The notes beneath the pieces are model-generated. The model did no database searches. It saw only the letters and a program-made list of their open reading frames with translations, and was not told where the DNA came from. Both the position numbers and the translations under genes were made by a program. 64,000 bases of DNA, from NCBI GenBank assembly GCA_965224235.1, contig CBDCYP010000001.1, forward strand, positions 868,001-932,000, read 5' to 3'. Within the stretch, counting starts at the first letter, position 1. The number at the start of each line of letters is the position of its first letter. Source of the stretch: G958295935 sp965224235. GTDB taxonomy: Bacteria; Chloroflexota; Dehalococcoidia; Lucifugimonadales; Lucifugimonadaceae. Positions 1 to 8,817 of this stretch are shown here, one piece after another.

Positions 1-40
1 TCCCTCTCCCCAAAGCGAGGGCAACCTGTCAGTCCGTTAT

Positions 41-598
41 TTACGCGGGGAGTTTGGCTATGGCGTCTCCCACGCGAATCCATCCCGACTGGACGACATG
101 TGTGTATACGCCGCGGAGCCTCAACGCCCTTCCGCGAGGAGTGCTGATGAACCGCAACGCGTCTTTGCCGAAACGCTGTGCGAACTTGGCGCAACCTGTG
201 TGCGGCTTCTTCGATACCTCTATCACGGCCGAGCCTGCGGACAGCCGCGTGCCTGGCGGAAGGTTGTCAACGCTTATGTCCAGATCGACGATGAGCTGAT
301 CACCCGACAGCTCCCACCTCTGATCGGACTGAGCTATCAACTCGAGAAGGCGAGAGTTGATGATCGTGAGCTGCGCAGCCGATTCCGCCGCGCCGTCCGC
401 TGTACTTGAGCTGCCCCGGGTCTTCCAGTTATCTCCGACAAGACCAGCGGTCACATCGAGCTCGCCTTGCTGGAGGGTCTCACGCCGCTCCACGTCGGGG
501 CGCCGAACGATCTTTTGCACGATGCCGTTATTGGCCGGAGATCGTAAAACGTGCTGCAACCCTGTACTCAGCTGGTCTGTATTCAGATGTTGACTCAT
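41..598 (-). CDS. MOSC domain protein
   Basis: The 185-residue protein carries a MOSC (molybdenum cofactor sulfurase C-terminal) domain over about residues 50-185. Visible hallmarks are the GTRLSAGSAVIEVSKKPHTG segment, the conserved cysteine of the family at residue 136, and the closing RLRGVYTHVVQSGWIRVGD block. MOSC proteins bind or carry sulfur or molybdenum cofactor; the substrate of stand-alone members like this one is generally unknown. The ATG at 598 has a GGAGGG ribosome binding site about 7 bases upstream. It stands alone, with no molybdenum genes nearby. Family assignment is firm, role is not. Confidence 0.8.
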   Translation of the reverse strand: MSQHLNTDQLSTGLQHVLRSPANNGIVQKIVRRPDVERRETLQQGELDVTAGLVGDNWKTRGSSSTADGAAESAAQLTIINSRLLELIAQSDQRWELSGDQLIVDLDISVDNLPPGTRLSAGSAVIEVSKKPHTGCAKFAQRFGKDALRFISTPRGRALRLRGVYTHVVQSGWIRVGDAIAKLPA

Positions 599-1031
599 TG
601 AGGGGCCCTCCCGTCAGATCGCCGGATCCTTCTCCCAAGAGAAGCCGTGGTTCGGCGGCCAATTCGCCTGCATGCCCACAGGATGTCGCAATCGTCGGCT
701 CAAAAATGGGTGATTGAGGGCGAGCAGAGCGACTTTTCGAAGGATGGCGGCGGGTTTCGATTCTACAGGCTCGGCCCGTTCGCGTTCGACGGGAACCAGC
801 GGGTTCAACTTTACGTCTGCAAAAAGGGCGCGGGGAGTTCCTTGCCGAGGACGGTGGAGGCCGGGTGATGCAGTCTGGCCGAATATGGCACGCTGGAAGT
901 CGTTTGCTTTCCCCCTGTATCCGGGGAGCGCCGGTGCTAGAATTCCGGCCGCCGGTCACTGCTATGTTCAAGCGGCGACATGGGGAATTCAGATCGTCGC
1001 GATCGGCTTCTCCAGGAAAGGAACCGTAATA
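599..1031. other. intergenic region without supported gene
   Basis: This gap separates the divergent MOSC and Ldh genes. It can be read open in several frames, but the translations are low-quality and resemble no family, so I see no gene. Promoters for both neighbours should lie here, but I could not single one out. Confidence 0.5.
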
Positions 1032-2129
1032 TTGCTTAAGCATTTCCAGGTCCCGGATGACATCGCGATCCGAGTCGAGCCGACGAAGCTCCGGTCCGCT
1101 ACCGAGTCGATCTTCATGAAGTGCGGGGTGCCCGAAACCGAGGCCGCTCTCGGCGCAGATGTGCTTATGTTCGCCGACCTGAAAGGCGTCGACACTCACG
1201 GGGTTTCGAACATGCTGCGCAACTACGTGCAGACGTACGGAGCAGGCATGACCAACCCGGCGCCGAACCCGCGCATCGTGAGGGAGACGGCAACCACCGC
1301 GGTTATGGACGGGGACGCCGGGCTCGGGCTGATGATCGCCCCAAAGGCGATGCGGATCGCCATCGACAAAGCGAGGGAGTACGGTACCGGAGTGGTGACG
1401 ATTCGGAACTCCGGCCATCTCGGCGCCGCGGGATACCACGCCGCAATGGCCGCCGAGGAGGACATGATCGGATGGTGCATGACAGCCGGAGGGCGGTCGA
1501 TGGTTCCTACGTTCGGCGCGGAGCCCAGGATCGGGACCAACCCAATAGCCGTTGCGGCGCCGGCCCGCCGCGAGCCGATGTTCCTGTTCGACGCTGCGAT
1601 GACGGCTATTGCGGGCAACAAGGTGGGACTGGCGGTCCGCCTGGGCCAGCCGATGCAGGCCGGCTGGGTCGCCAACGAGGACGGCATCCCGGACATGGAA
1701 GGCGGCCAGTTCGTGAAGCAGTTTGCCGCGCAGACGATGCGCATGCAACTGCCGGTCGGAGGCACCCGCGAGATGGGATCCCACAAGGGTTACGGCCTTA
1801 GCACGGTGGTCGAAATACTGTGCGGCCAGTTGTCGTTTGCGCCCGGATTTGCCGACCTTACTCTTACCCGCCGCGGGCACTTTTTGGCAGCATACAGTAT
1901 CGACGCTTTCGGCCCGGCCGATGAGTTCAAAGACTCGATGGACTCGATGCTGCGTATTCTGAGGGAGACGAAGCCGATGCCGGGCGAAGACCGGGTGGTA
2001 TACGCAGGAATGATTGAGAGTGAAACGGAGATCGAACGCCTCAAGACCGGCATCCCGCTGCACCCCGAGGTGATCGACTGGTTCCGCGGAATTTGCGGGG
2101 AGTTCGAGATCCCGTTCGAGTTGGTCTGA
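1032..2129 (+). CDS. Ldh family (malate/L-lactate/ureidoglycolate) NAD(P)-dependent dehydrogenase
   Basis: This 365-residue protein belongs to the Ldh2 family, which oxidises 2-hydroxy acids such as malate, lactate or ureidoglycolate with NAD(P). Hallmarks are the DTHGVSN block (about residues 54-60), the NSGHLGAAGYHA segment with the catalytic histidine region, a GTNPIAVAAP stretch and the MGSHKGYGL motif near the C-terminus. The frame is open much further upstream, but the TTG at 1032 is preceded by AGGAAAGGA at a good distance and gives the usual family length; the upstream extension has no family character. It is monocistronic and followed by repeats. The substrate cannot be decided from sequence. 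Confidence 0.85.
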   Translation: MLKHFQVPDDIAIRVEPTKLRSATESIFMKCGVPETEAALGADVLMFADLKGVDTHGVSNMLRNYVQTYGAGMTNPAPNPRIVRETATTAVMDGDAGLGLMIAPKAMRIAIDKAREYGTGVVTIRNSGHLGAAGYHAAMAAEEDMIGWCMTAGGRSMVPTFGAEPRIGTNPIAVAAPARREPMFLFDAAMTAIAGNKVGLAVRLGQPMQAGWVANEDGIPDMEGGQFVKQFAAQTMRMQLPVGGTREMGSHKGYGLSTVVEILCGQLSFAPGFADLTLTRRGHFLAAYSIDAFGPADEFKDSMDSMLRILRETKPMPGEDRVVYAGMIESETEIERLKTGIPLHPEVIDWFRGICGEFEIPFELV

Positions 2130-2159
2130 TGTCAGAGCGCCTGTGCCGCCCTTGAGCGC

Positions 2160-2270
2160 CCCACATGTCACGCTGAGCGAAGTCGAAGGGTCAGAGTCAA
2201 AGGGGTGGGCCTTGTCGTCTGGCAGACGCTAGATTATTCGGCTTCGCTCAAAATGACAGTAGTGGGGGAA
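2160..2270. repeat. dispersed TTCGGCTTCGCTC-type repeat
   Basis: The segment has a CGCTGAGCGAAGTCGAAGGG block on the left and TTCGGCTTCGCTCAAAATGA on the right, the same building blocks found at 13.4-13.9 kb, 19.8 kb and 34.8 kb. It lies directly ahead of a transposable element copy and holds no gene. Confidence 0.5.
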
Positions 2271-2285
2271 GGGAATACGAACGAT

Positions 2286-2435
2286 CTAGGGAACCTCTGA
2301 ACAAGCCGCTGATGCGCTTGGCAGAGCGGAGGTTCCCCCCTCCTGAATCCTCCCACCGTGGGGGAGGAGGCCAGAACCCTTCGACAAGCTCAGGGCGAAC
2401 GGATTGGAACCCGGAGTTGTTCAGAGGTTTCCTAG
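2286..2435 (+). mobile_element. MITE-like element, copy A (150 bp, CTAG target duplication)
   Basis: The ends are imperfect inverted repeats (GGGAACCTCTGAACAA left, TTGTTCAGAGGTTTCC right) flanked by CTAG on both sides. The interior holds a GGAGGTTCCCCCCTCC block, a CCTCC/GGAGG hairpin and CTTCGACAAGCTCAGGGCG. No transposase is encoded. It ends 12 bp from the stop of the neighbouring minus-strand gene. Confidence 0.85.
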
Positions 2436-2447
2436 TGTGGACAGGTC

Positions 2448-2915
2448 CTATTCGTCAGTCCGACGCCAGAAGGGTTCGCGCTTCCTGATCGTTTCCAGAA
2501 TCGTCTCGTCGAACGGCGGCAGGTCGAACCCCTCGGGCTGCGGGGGCCGGCCGACCCACCCGATCCGCCGGTGAACAGCGGGCTTGGAGTAGTACGCCAA
2601 ATAGACGATTTCGAGGAACGTTCCAAACTCGGTCGGAATGTTCTTTTCGATCGCACGAATGGCGTTGTCCTGGTCCTCAGGATTGAGCCCCCTGAACCCA
2701 CCTGCAGCGCGCGACGACGGGTCTGCCGATAATGCCCCCAGGACGGACTCCAACCCCTTGGCGAAGCGCGACACGTCCCTGGCCATTCGCTCCACCTCAG
2801 CCCCAAGGCCCATCTGCCCCGCGGCCGGCAGGTCGTCCACACCCGGGATCAGCCGATCCATCACCTCCCCAAGGGTAACGCGGTCCGAGTCGCTTATATT
2901 CAGGTTCTGTGTCAT
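2448..2915 (-). CDS. gluconate 2-dehydrogenase subunit 3 family protein
   Basis: The 155-residue protein resembles the small subunit 3 family that partners membrane or soluble GMC dehydrogenases. The central FLEIVYLAYYSKPAVHRRIGW segment and the DLPPFDETILETIRKREPFW C-terminus are typical. It sits 70 bp upstream of, and in the same direction as, the GMC flavoprotein gene on the minus strand but is transcribed after it, the usual large-then-small order. I see no twin-arginine signal, which some relatives carry for co-export of the flavoprotein. It is probably the maturation or assembly partner of the GMC enzyme. Confidence 0.75.
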   Translation of the reverse strand: MTQNLNISDSDRVTLGEVMDRLIPGVDDLPAAGQMGLGAEVERMARDVSRFAKGLESVLGALSADPSSRAAGGFRGLNPEDQDNAIRAIEKNIPTEFGTFLEIVYLAYYSKPAVHRRIGWVGRPPQPEGFDLPPFDETILETIRKREPFWRRTDE

Positions 2916-2985
2916 GTCTGTTTAATCGTTGTAATGTCTGGGTGGTATGTGATTGCGTCTGGGGGGGGTGAGCCGGGGGTCGCGC

Positions 2986-4602
2986 TCACCCCTTCAGATC
3001 GCCTCGGTCCTTGCATATGTAGTCGGCGGTGCGGAGCGCCAGCGCCTGAATCGTGGGCGTGGGATTCACAGCGGCGGCGGTCACGAACACGCTGCCGTCG
3101 ACTATGAACAAGTTATCGGCGTCGTGGGCCGTACCCCACTTATCGACCACCGACGCGGCCGGATCGTCGCCCATCTTCGCCGTGCCCATCAGGTGCCACC
3201 CGCAGGCTTTCAACAGCGAGGTGACTTCTATCCCGTTGGCGCGAGCCTTTTCGAGAAGCCGCACGCCGTTGCGGATGCCGTGGTCGAGCAGCTTTCGGGT
3301 ATTCGAACCGGTCTTGTACTGAACGCGCGGTGCGGGAATGCCATCGGAGTCGGTCAGCGACTTGTCGAGTGTCACACGGTTGTGCAGTTCGGGAAGGTCT
3401 TCTGAGATGACTGCGAGGCTGACACCTTTGCCGAATCGCATTGCGAATTCGTCATGATGGGACTCGCCCCAACTCACCGGCGGCGCAAACAGCCCAAGGG
3501 CCGTGAGCCCCGGTCCTGTGCTGCGGACTATCTGGTACGTGTAGCCGCGAACAAAATCTCGCCTGGGGTCGGTCTCGTAGAACTCCTGGCTCAGGATTAT
3601 GTTCCCCAACGGCCCCCGAAAGCTTTCGACGTTGTCCGGCAAGAATCCGGTCACAACGGAGTAGGGGTGAAACATCAGATTCTTGCCTACGAGGCCTGTC
3701 GAGTTCGCGAGGCCGTCCGGGTGGCGGTCCGACTTCGAAAGCAGGAGCAGGCGCGGCGTCCCGATGCCGTTTGCGGCCATGATGACCGATCGCGATGGCT
3801 GGTGGACGCGATCGCCATTCGCGTCGATATAGTTGGCTCCAGTGACACGCCCGTCCGATCCCGTGGTTATCTCCGTTACCCGGCTGTTCGTCCTGATCTC
3901 GACGCCCATGTCCCGCGCGATCGGAAGGTACGTCACGTCCGAGGATGCCTTGGCGCGCACCGCACATCCGTACGTGTTGGGGCCGCAGTTATTGCACGCC
4001 GAGCGCCCGTTGTATGGGGTCGAGTTGATGTAGTTGTCGGATGGCCACCAGTGCCAGCCGAGGGAATCGAACGCCTTGGCGAGCGCCTCGCCGTCGGGGC
4101 CGAGGGGCAGCGGCGGCATCGGCCGCTCGGAACGGGGCGGGTTGGCAGGGTCTCCGGATATGCCGGAGCAGCCCATCATGCGGTCGTTCAGGTCGTACCA
4201 CGGTTCGAGCGCTTCGTACGTCAGTGGCCAGTCGTCCGCTACTCCATCGAGGGACTTGACCCTGAAGTCCGATGGGTGAAATCGCGGCGTGTGGGCGGTC
4301 CAGTGGATTGTGCTCCCGCCCACAGCGTTGAACATAAGCGGAGATATATCCGACTCCCGATCGTTGACCGGGTAGTCTTCCGGCAGACCGCGAAAATTAG
4401 GGTCTATGTTCCAAGTAGTGCGGGCCTTCAGTTCCCAGTCGTTACGAGTCGTCGGGTAGTCTTCCGGCCGTTGCCATCGCCCCTGTTCGAGGCAGACGAC
4501 GTCGAAGCCATCCTGGGCCAGGCGCCACGCCGACGCGCCGCCAGAAGCGCCTGCGCCAATAATGAGCACGTCGGCCATGTGGTTGTTCGTATCTGAAGAC
4601 AT
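2986..4602 (-). CDS. GMC family oxidoreductase
   Basis: A 538-residue FAD-dependent glucose-methanol-choline oxidoreductase. The ADP-binding motif GAGASGG is near residues 16-22; the HWTAHTPRF region, a CNNCGPNTYGC cysteine cluster near the middle and the C-terminal HLMGTAKMGDDP and NPTPTIQALALRTADYI blocks fit the gluconate/choline dehydrogenase branch. It should oxidise a polyol, sugar or alcohol and pass electrons to a carrier. It forms a pair with the downstream subunit 3 gene. Substrate is unknown. The start at 4602 places the FAD motif at the normal distance from the N-terminus. Confidence 0.9.
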   Translation of the reverse strand: MSSDTNNHMADVLIIGAGASGGASAWRLAQDGFDVVCLEQGRWQRPEDYPTTRNDWELKARTTWNIDPNFRGLPEDYPVNDRESDISPLMFNAVGGSTIHWTAHTPRFHPSDFRVKSLDGVADDWPLTYEALEPWYDLNDRMMGCSGISGDPANPPRSERPMPPLPLGPDGEALAKAFDSLGWHWWPSDNYINSTPYNGRSACNNCGPNTYGCAVRAKASSDVTYLPIARDMGVEIRTNSRVTEITTGSDGRVTGANYIDANGDRVHQPSRSVIMAANGIGTPRLLLLSKSDRHPDGLANSTGLVGKNLMFHPYSVVTGFLPDNVESFRGPLGNIILSQEFYETDPRRDFVRGYTYQIVRSTGPGLTALGLFAPPVSWGESHHDEFAMRFGKGVSLAVISEDLPELHNRVTLDKSLTDSDGIPAPRVQYKTGSNTRKLLDHGIRNGVRLLEKARANGIEVTSLLKACGWHLMGTAKMGDDPAASVVDKWGTAHDADNLFIVDGSVFVTAAAVNPTPTIQALALRTADYICKDRGDLKG

Positions 4603-4817
4603 ATTTTCGTCGAAAGGTAAACACGGGCGCCGGTTCAGGCGGGTGGCGTTCCCATGGCGGGTAAGATATCACTTTGCCGGTACATTTTAAGACCCTGGCG
4701 TAACGTTGGGTCGGTCAAAACAATCCCCCCAATTTCGTTGGAGGCCGGGATGAGGGCCGCCCGCGGGCGCCGCCATCCCCGGACCCAACGTAGTAATCCG
4801 TAGTCAGGAACTCAACC

Positions 4818-5210
4818 ATGCTGAAAGGCGCGCTCATCGCATTCGGGATCATGCTGGTGTCGATTCCTGTCCCCATCGTGCACTTCGTAGCCGTCCCCCT
4901 AAGCCCGTTCATCGGCGGCTTCATAGGCGGTGGTATAGCGCGAGCCGACGAAGGACGGATCATATGGTTTGGGCTGTTGGTCGCGGGGATGATGGCAATA
5001 CCCGCGGCGGTAATAGGCCTGGTCCTTGTTTTCCTGGACGGTGGCTCCGTTCTTGGCGCAAACAAGAATTTGCTCATTGCCTTCGCCGCGGCCATCGTGC
5101 CCTACGCGTGGTTCGGCGTTACCGTGGGCGCTTTGGTCAGCTACGCATTTCGAGCCGCCGAACGGCGCAATCAGGCATCGGCGCACGACCAATCATCTGG
5201 TCGTTCTTAA
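4818..5210 (+). CDS. small integral membrane protein of unknown function
   Basis: This 130-residue protein has about four hydrophobic segments (residues 3-20, 26-42, 50-74, 83-108) and a charged C-terminal tail rich in Arg, Gln and Ser. The glycine-rich FIGGFIGGGIARADEG turn resembles small DUF-type four-helix proteins found in archaea and Chloroflexota, but I cannot name a family. Its last 18 bases overlap the 3' end of the convergent universal stress protein gene, which may couple their levels. Confidence 0.6.
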   Translation: MLKGALIAFGIMLVSIPVPIVHFVAVPLSPFIGGFIGGGIARADEGRIIWFGLLVAGMMAIPAAVIGLVLVFLDGGSVLGANKNLLIAFAAAIVPYAWFGVTVGALVSYAFRAAERRNQASAHDQSSGRS

Positions 5211-6170
5211 CCCCAATACCTCGGGATTCAGAGCGCGGAGTTTGTCGGCGCGTTTTAGGGCGATGCTCTCCGACGGAATCGCAAGGACCGGAGCGCGGGC
5301 GTACCGGACGACCTTGTCGGTAATGCCGCTCTTGAACGGCCTTGAGAATCCTGACCCCATCTTCGACCTGATCACTATCCAGGAACCGGGATTTTCATCC
5401 TGAAGCCGGTCCAGCGTGGCAAGGATGGACTGTGGAGAGACGTGGAGGTCTGCGTCGATTCCCAGGTCCAGCATTCGTCCGGCCTGTGCCTCGATATGCC
5501 TCGGCGTTTCGCCGTGCGACGGGCGCGAGCAAACGATGGTCACCGGGGCGCCTGACCTGGAGGCGATAGCTTCAGCCATGTCCAGCGCCTCGCGGCCCTG
5601 ATCCCGCGGATTGAGCGGCACAAGTATCCGCTCCGGCTGTTCCGGAGGAGGGACGGTCATCGACAAGCGCCGGGCATTGACGAGTAGCACAGGAACAGCC
5701 GTCCGTTTCCACAACTCAACCGCCGGTGTCGACTTGGGCTTTCTGCGAGCCGGGCCTTGCGGATTGACGGCGAGGACGATCAGCCCGAAGCCGCCGACGA
5801 CAGCGCGCATGCTGATCAACTGGGCTGCATTACCGGTCGCAACGCTCCACTGAGCGGTTGCCCCTAACGGATCGAGTCTGGAGGCGATTTCCTGAAGGTA
5901 AGAGTTGGCGAGGATTGCGCCGCGGTCGCGGAGGGCGTATGGGTACCTGACTGGCGCGCCGCGAACCTGATGGACCGGGTGCGCGGGCGGCAGTACGTGG
6001 AATAGCAGCAGGTTCGAACCGAAATTACGGGCGAACACACTGGCGTAAGACAACGCAAACTCGGCTGCGGGGAAGCCGTCAAGCGGGACCAGTACGCGGC
6101 CCAGATCAAGGTCCGCAGCGATAACACGCGGTTCGCCGTCGTTGGCGCTCACACCCGGCAATGAATACAT
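5193..6170 (-). CDS. universal stress protein, tandem UspA domains
   Basis: A 325-residue cytoplasmic protein with two UspA-fold halves: residues 23-165, beginning LGRVLVPLDGFPAAEFAL, and residues 178-310, beginning PERILVPLNPRDQGREAL. The first half lacks a clear ATP-binding GxxG(S/T) signature; in the second, a short GSGFSRPFKSG stretch is present near the end. Tandem Usp proteins are common stress-linked proteins in Chloroflexota. It overlaps the convergent membrane protein gene by 18 bp. Transcription appears independent. Confidence 0.85.
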   Translation of the reverse strand: MYSLPGVSANDGEPRVIAADLDLGRVLVPLDGFPAAEFALSYASVFARNFGSNLLLFHVLPPAHPVHQVRGAPVRYPYALRDRGAILANSYLQEIASRLDPLGATAQWSVATGNAAQLISMRAVVGGFGLIVLAVNPQGPARRKPKSTPAVELWKRTAVPVLLVNARRLSMTVPPPEQPERILVPLNPRDQGREALDMAEAIASRSGAPVTIVCSRPSHGETPRHIEAQAGRMLDLGIDADLHVSPQSILATLDRLQDENPGSWIVIRSKMGSGFSRPFKSGITDKVVRYARAPVLAIPSESIALKRADKLRALNPEVLGLRTTR

Positions 6171-6453
6171 AGCCTGCGATTCATGGCGATGGGGGCCACG
6201 TTAGTTCCTCATCAAGACGAGTTTATCCGAAACGGCCAAAAAGCAATGCTCCGGCCCGGGTATGTACGCATAAGGCGACCCGGATTTGGGGTTTTTGCGG
6301 CGATCGCATACAAGCGGCATCGCAACTCGGAAGAAGCAGTTCCACGATATCTGAGAATGCCACCGTGAAGTCGCAAATGTTGTGGTAGTAGTAGCGATGC
6401 GGGAAACTCCGGATATAGCCGAAACCGGCAACTTCGGCCGGGTCGCCGGACCG
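6171..6453. other. intergenic region, nothing recognised
   Basis: About 280 bp between a stress protein start and a lipoprotein stop, both on the minus strand. I see no convincing gene, terminator or repeat. Confidence 0.4.
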
Positions 6454-7458
6454 TCAGGATGACGACAAGATGGTCTGCAGGGCCTCTTCGAGTTCCGCCT
6501 CGGGGACGAAGTTCTCGAACCGGGCGGCAACTGAGCCGGCGGCGTCCATCACGAATGTCCACTCCTGCGATACGAGACCCCACTCTTCCAGAAGAGGCGA
6601 AACCACTGCGAGGGAGAGATCGCCCTTGATTTCGTGCGGGTTGTCGTAAAGGTCCACGTGAATGAACTCCGCCTGGTCCCCGTACTTTTCACGGAGGGTC
6701 GATGCGACCTCCACCTGCGGTCCGCACACGGCGTTTGTGCAAAACGCAGGGCTGGCGAACACTACCACGAACGGACGGCCTTCGCCCAAAGCTTCGGATA
6801 CTGTGGTTGAGTAAAGCTCAGGATCGTGCTGTGAACCGGTGGTCAATTCGGCGATCGACTCCACCTCGTCGATCGTCCTGTTCATACTGGCTGGCGGCCG
6901 CTGTCCGAGGTCCACTGACGCCGTGTGCTCGAAAACCGGGAATCGGACTTCGACCAACCTCGGTTTACCGTCGGGCGACGGGACGGCCGCCTCGACAGAC
7001 CAGTCGCCCACGCGGTCGAACTCCAACTGCGCAACGTATATTCCACGAGCGCCCAACGGGAAGGCATGGTGACGCGCCGTGACTTCCTGAATCGGGCCCG
7101 TCCTTGGCGCGCTCCCCTCGACGCCGTCCGGATAGAAGTACGACCCTACACGCAAGATCGGAAACTTCAGCGTGCCCGAGTCGTCGAACAGAACTACAGC
7201 CCACCGCCTATCGCCTGGCGCAAGATCCGGCGTGGCGAGTTCTGCCCCAATGTCTTCGCTGACCACGGTCCAATTGCGCGGGGGTTCGGGCAGTTCCGAA
7301 ACCACCTCGCCCGGTGCGACTGTCGGCGGAGGCGCGGCCTTGGTCGACTCAGGCACTGTTGCGTCGCCGCCGCCGCATGCGTAGATGAGCGTTGACAGTA
7401 GCATCGCGGCAATCCCCGCTGCCGTGACTCGATTGTTAACAAAGTGACGCATTGGCAT
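6454..7458 (-). CDS. lipoprotein with C-terminal thioredoxin-like domain
   Basis: A signal sequence ends in a lipobox-type segment (LLSTLIYACGGG, lipidated Cys about residue 28). A beta-rich region follows (about residues 60-180), then a thioredoxin-like domain from about residue 215 with the motif ASPAFCTNAVCGPQVE, a CX4C rather than CXXC pair. Such domains occur in SCO/redoxin-like extracytoplasmic proteins and may handle thiols or copper. Translation is coupled to the preceding gene through a TGATG overlap (ATG at 7458). Residue numbers assume that start. Function is inferred only from the fold. Confidence 0.7.
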   Translation of the reverse strand: MPMRHFVNNRVTAAGIAAMLLSTLIYACGGGDATVPESTKAAPPPTVAPGEVVSELPEPPRNWTVVSEDIGAELATPDLAPGDRRWAVVLFDDSGTLKFPILRVGSYFYPDGVEGSAPRTGPIQEVTARHHAFPLGARGIYVAQLEFDRVGDWSVEAAVPSPDGKPRLVEVRFPVFEHTASVDLGQRPPASMNRTIDEVESIAELTTGSQHDPELYSTTVSEALGEGRPFVVVFASPAFCTNAVCGPQVEVASTLREKYGDQAEFIHVDLYDNPHEIKGDLSLAVVSPLLEEWGLVSQEWTFVMDAAGSVAARFENFVPEAELEEALQTILSSS

Positions 7459-8711
7459 CAAAAGCCGTCTGAGTAGATCCCGAACGTGAACGCGAAAATG
7501 GCGAAGTTGCTGGACTCTGAACTCAACTTGAGAATGTACTGATCGTAGCTGGGCGCCTCAATCGCTCTGTACATGCGCCCTTCGGTCACGTGCAAGAAGC
7601 TTCGGCCCTGATCATCGAATTGAATGTCGTCGCCAGCCTGATCCTCCGTTAGCCAATCGTCATCCAGCTGCACGAACACGTCGAACGGCTCCGGCCCCTG
7701 CGGATCGATCACCACGTTCGCGCTCACAGCCTCCATACGCAGGGCTATGTAGTCCTCAAGGCCCTCCGACTCGCGGGCGTGAACAATCGCCTCGGACTCA
7801 TTCCTCCACAGGCCGTTGACCACCCACTGGTTGGAAGGGTATTGGTCTGTACCTGCATACGTATCCACATACTGAATGTCGGCGTTGGTCCGTGCATAGT
7901 ATTCTTCTTGCGCGGCGTAGAGGCCGGATGGGGAGTAGTTCCGCTGGAAGCCTCCGTACAGTTCGCGGGTAACGCGGGTGGCCGTCCCGTCCCGATCCTG
8001 ATTTTCAACCTGGCCCAACGGAATGTCGGACACGTCGTACCCGGCCTCGGTCAGCGCATCCCGAATCTCATCCTCCGTCTCGACGTACTCGCCTTCACCG
8101 AAGTGGCTGAAGCGGAGTTCGCCATCAGCCCCGATCAAGTACTTGGCGGGCCAGTACCGGTTGCCGAACGCGCTCCACGTGGACATTTCGTTGTCGAGCG
8201 CGTGGGGCCAGTCGAGACCGTTTTCTTCCACTTCGCGTTCGACATTCGACCTGATCTTTTCGAATTCAAACTCAGGCGCGTGGATTCCGATGATCTTGAG
8301 GCCTCTGTCGGAGTATTTTTCGTTCCAGTCTCTGAGGAAAGGGAAGGTACGAATGCAGTTGACGCACGTGTAGGTCCAGAAATCGATCAACACCACTTTG
8401 TTGTCATCGACGAATCCTCCGATGGTTACCGGCTCGGAGTTGACCCACTCCTCGATCCCAACCACTTCCACTCCCGCGTAAGGGAGTTTCTCCTCATCCA
8501 CGGTAGGTGACGGCGCAGGTGTTGGCTTCTCGACGATTGTCGGGGTCTTGGAGGCCTTCTCGTCTGTCGCCGAGGGAGTTACGGTGGAGCCGGCGCCGCC
8601 GTCCCTTCCGCAGGCCGCCGCCAAAAGCATGACCAACAGGGCAGCTACGGCGGCTAACGTGTAGCTGGAAACGGCTCTTCGCGGCGGGCGCGGCGGCAAA
8701 GTTGCGGGCAT
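7458..8711 (-). CDS. DipZ-like thioredoxin-fold lipoprotein
   Basis: The 417-residue protein begins with a lipobox (LLAAACGRDG, Cys34), a Ser/Thr/Pro linker, and a TlpA/DipZ-type thioredoxin domain with the redox motif FWTYTCVNCIRTFPFLRDW (Cys116 and Cys119). The remainder (about residues 245-417) matches the C-terminal carbohydrate-binding-like domain found in mycobacterial DipZ, with the SNQWVVNGLWRNESE block. It should act outside the membrane in disulfide exchange. It is the first gene of a two-gene unit with the next lipoprotein. Unlike full DipZ, no CcdA-like membrane domain is fused to it. Confidence 0.8.
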   Translation of the reverse strand: MPATLPPRPPRRAVSSYTLAAVAALLVMLLAAACGRDGGAGSTVTPSATDEKASKTPTIVEKPTPAPSPTVDEEKLPYAGVEVVGIEEWVNSEPVTIGGFVDDNKVVLIDFWTYTCVNCIRTFPFLRDWNEKYSDRGLKIIGIHAPEFEFEKIRSNVEREVEENGLDWPHALDNEMSTWSAFGNRYWPAKYLIGADGELRFSHFGEGEYVETEDEIRDALTEAGYDVSDIPLGQVENQDRDGTATRVTRELYGGFQRNYSPSGLYAAQEEYYARTNADIQYVDTYAGTDQYPSNQWVVNGLWRNESEAIVHARESEGLEDYIALRMEAVSANVVIDPQGPEPFDVFVQLDDDWLTEDQAGDDIQFDDQGRSFLHVTEGRMYRAIEAPSYDQYILKLSSESSNFAIFAFTFGIYSDGF

Positions 8712-8817
8712 GGATAGATTCCAGTTTTGCTAACGGTCTGAAAGATCAGATCAGACGTTGCCAAGTGATACCGCCACAGCTGCGTCGCTGATTCACCGGC
8801 GGAACTGAGAACGAACC

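Noticed and set aside
528..2171. 547-codon open frame on the minus strand opposite the Ldh gene
   Set aside because: It mirrors the codon pattern of the real gene on the plus strand, has no family character and runs into the MOSC gene; a high-GC shadow frame.
3454..4596. 380-codon plus-strand frame opposite the GMC oxidoreductase
   Set aside because: The GMC gene has all family motifs; this frame is its antisense shadow.
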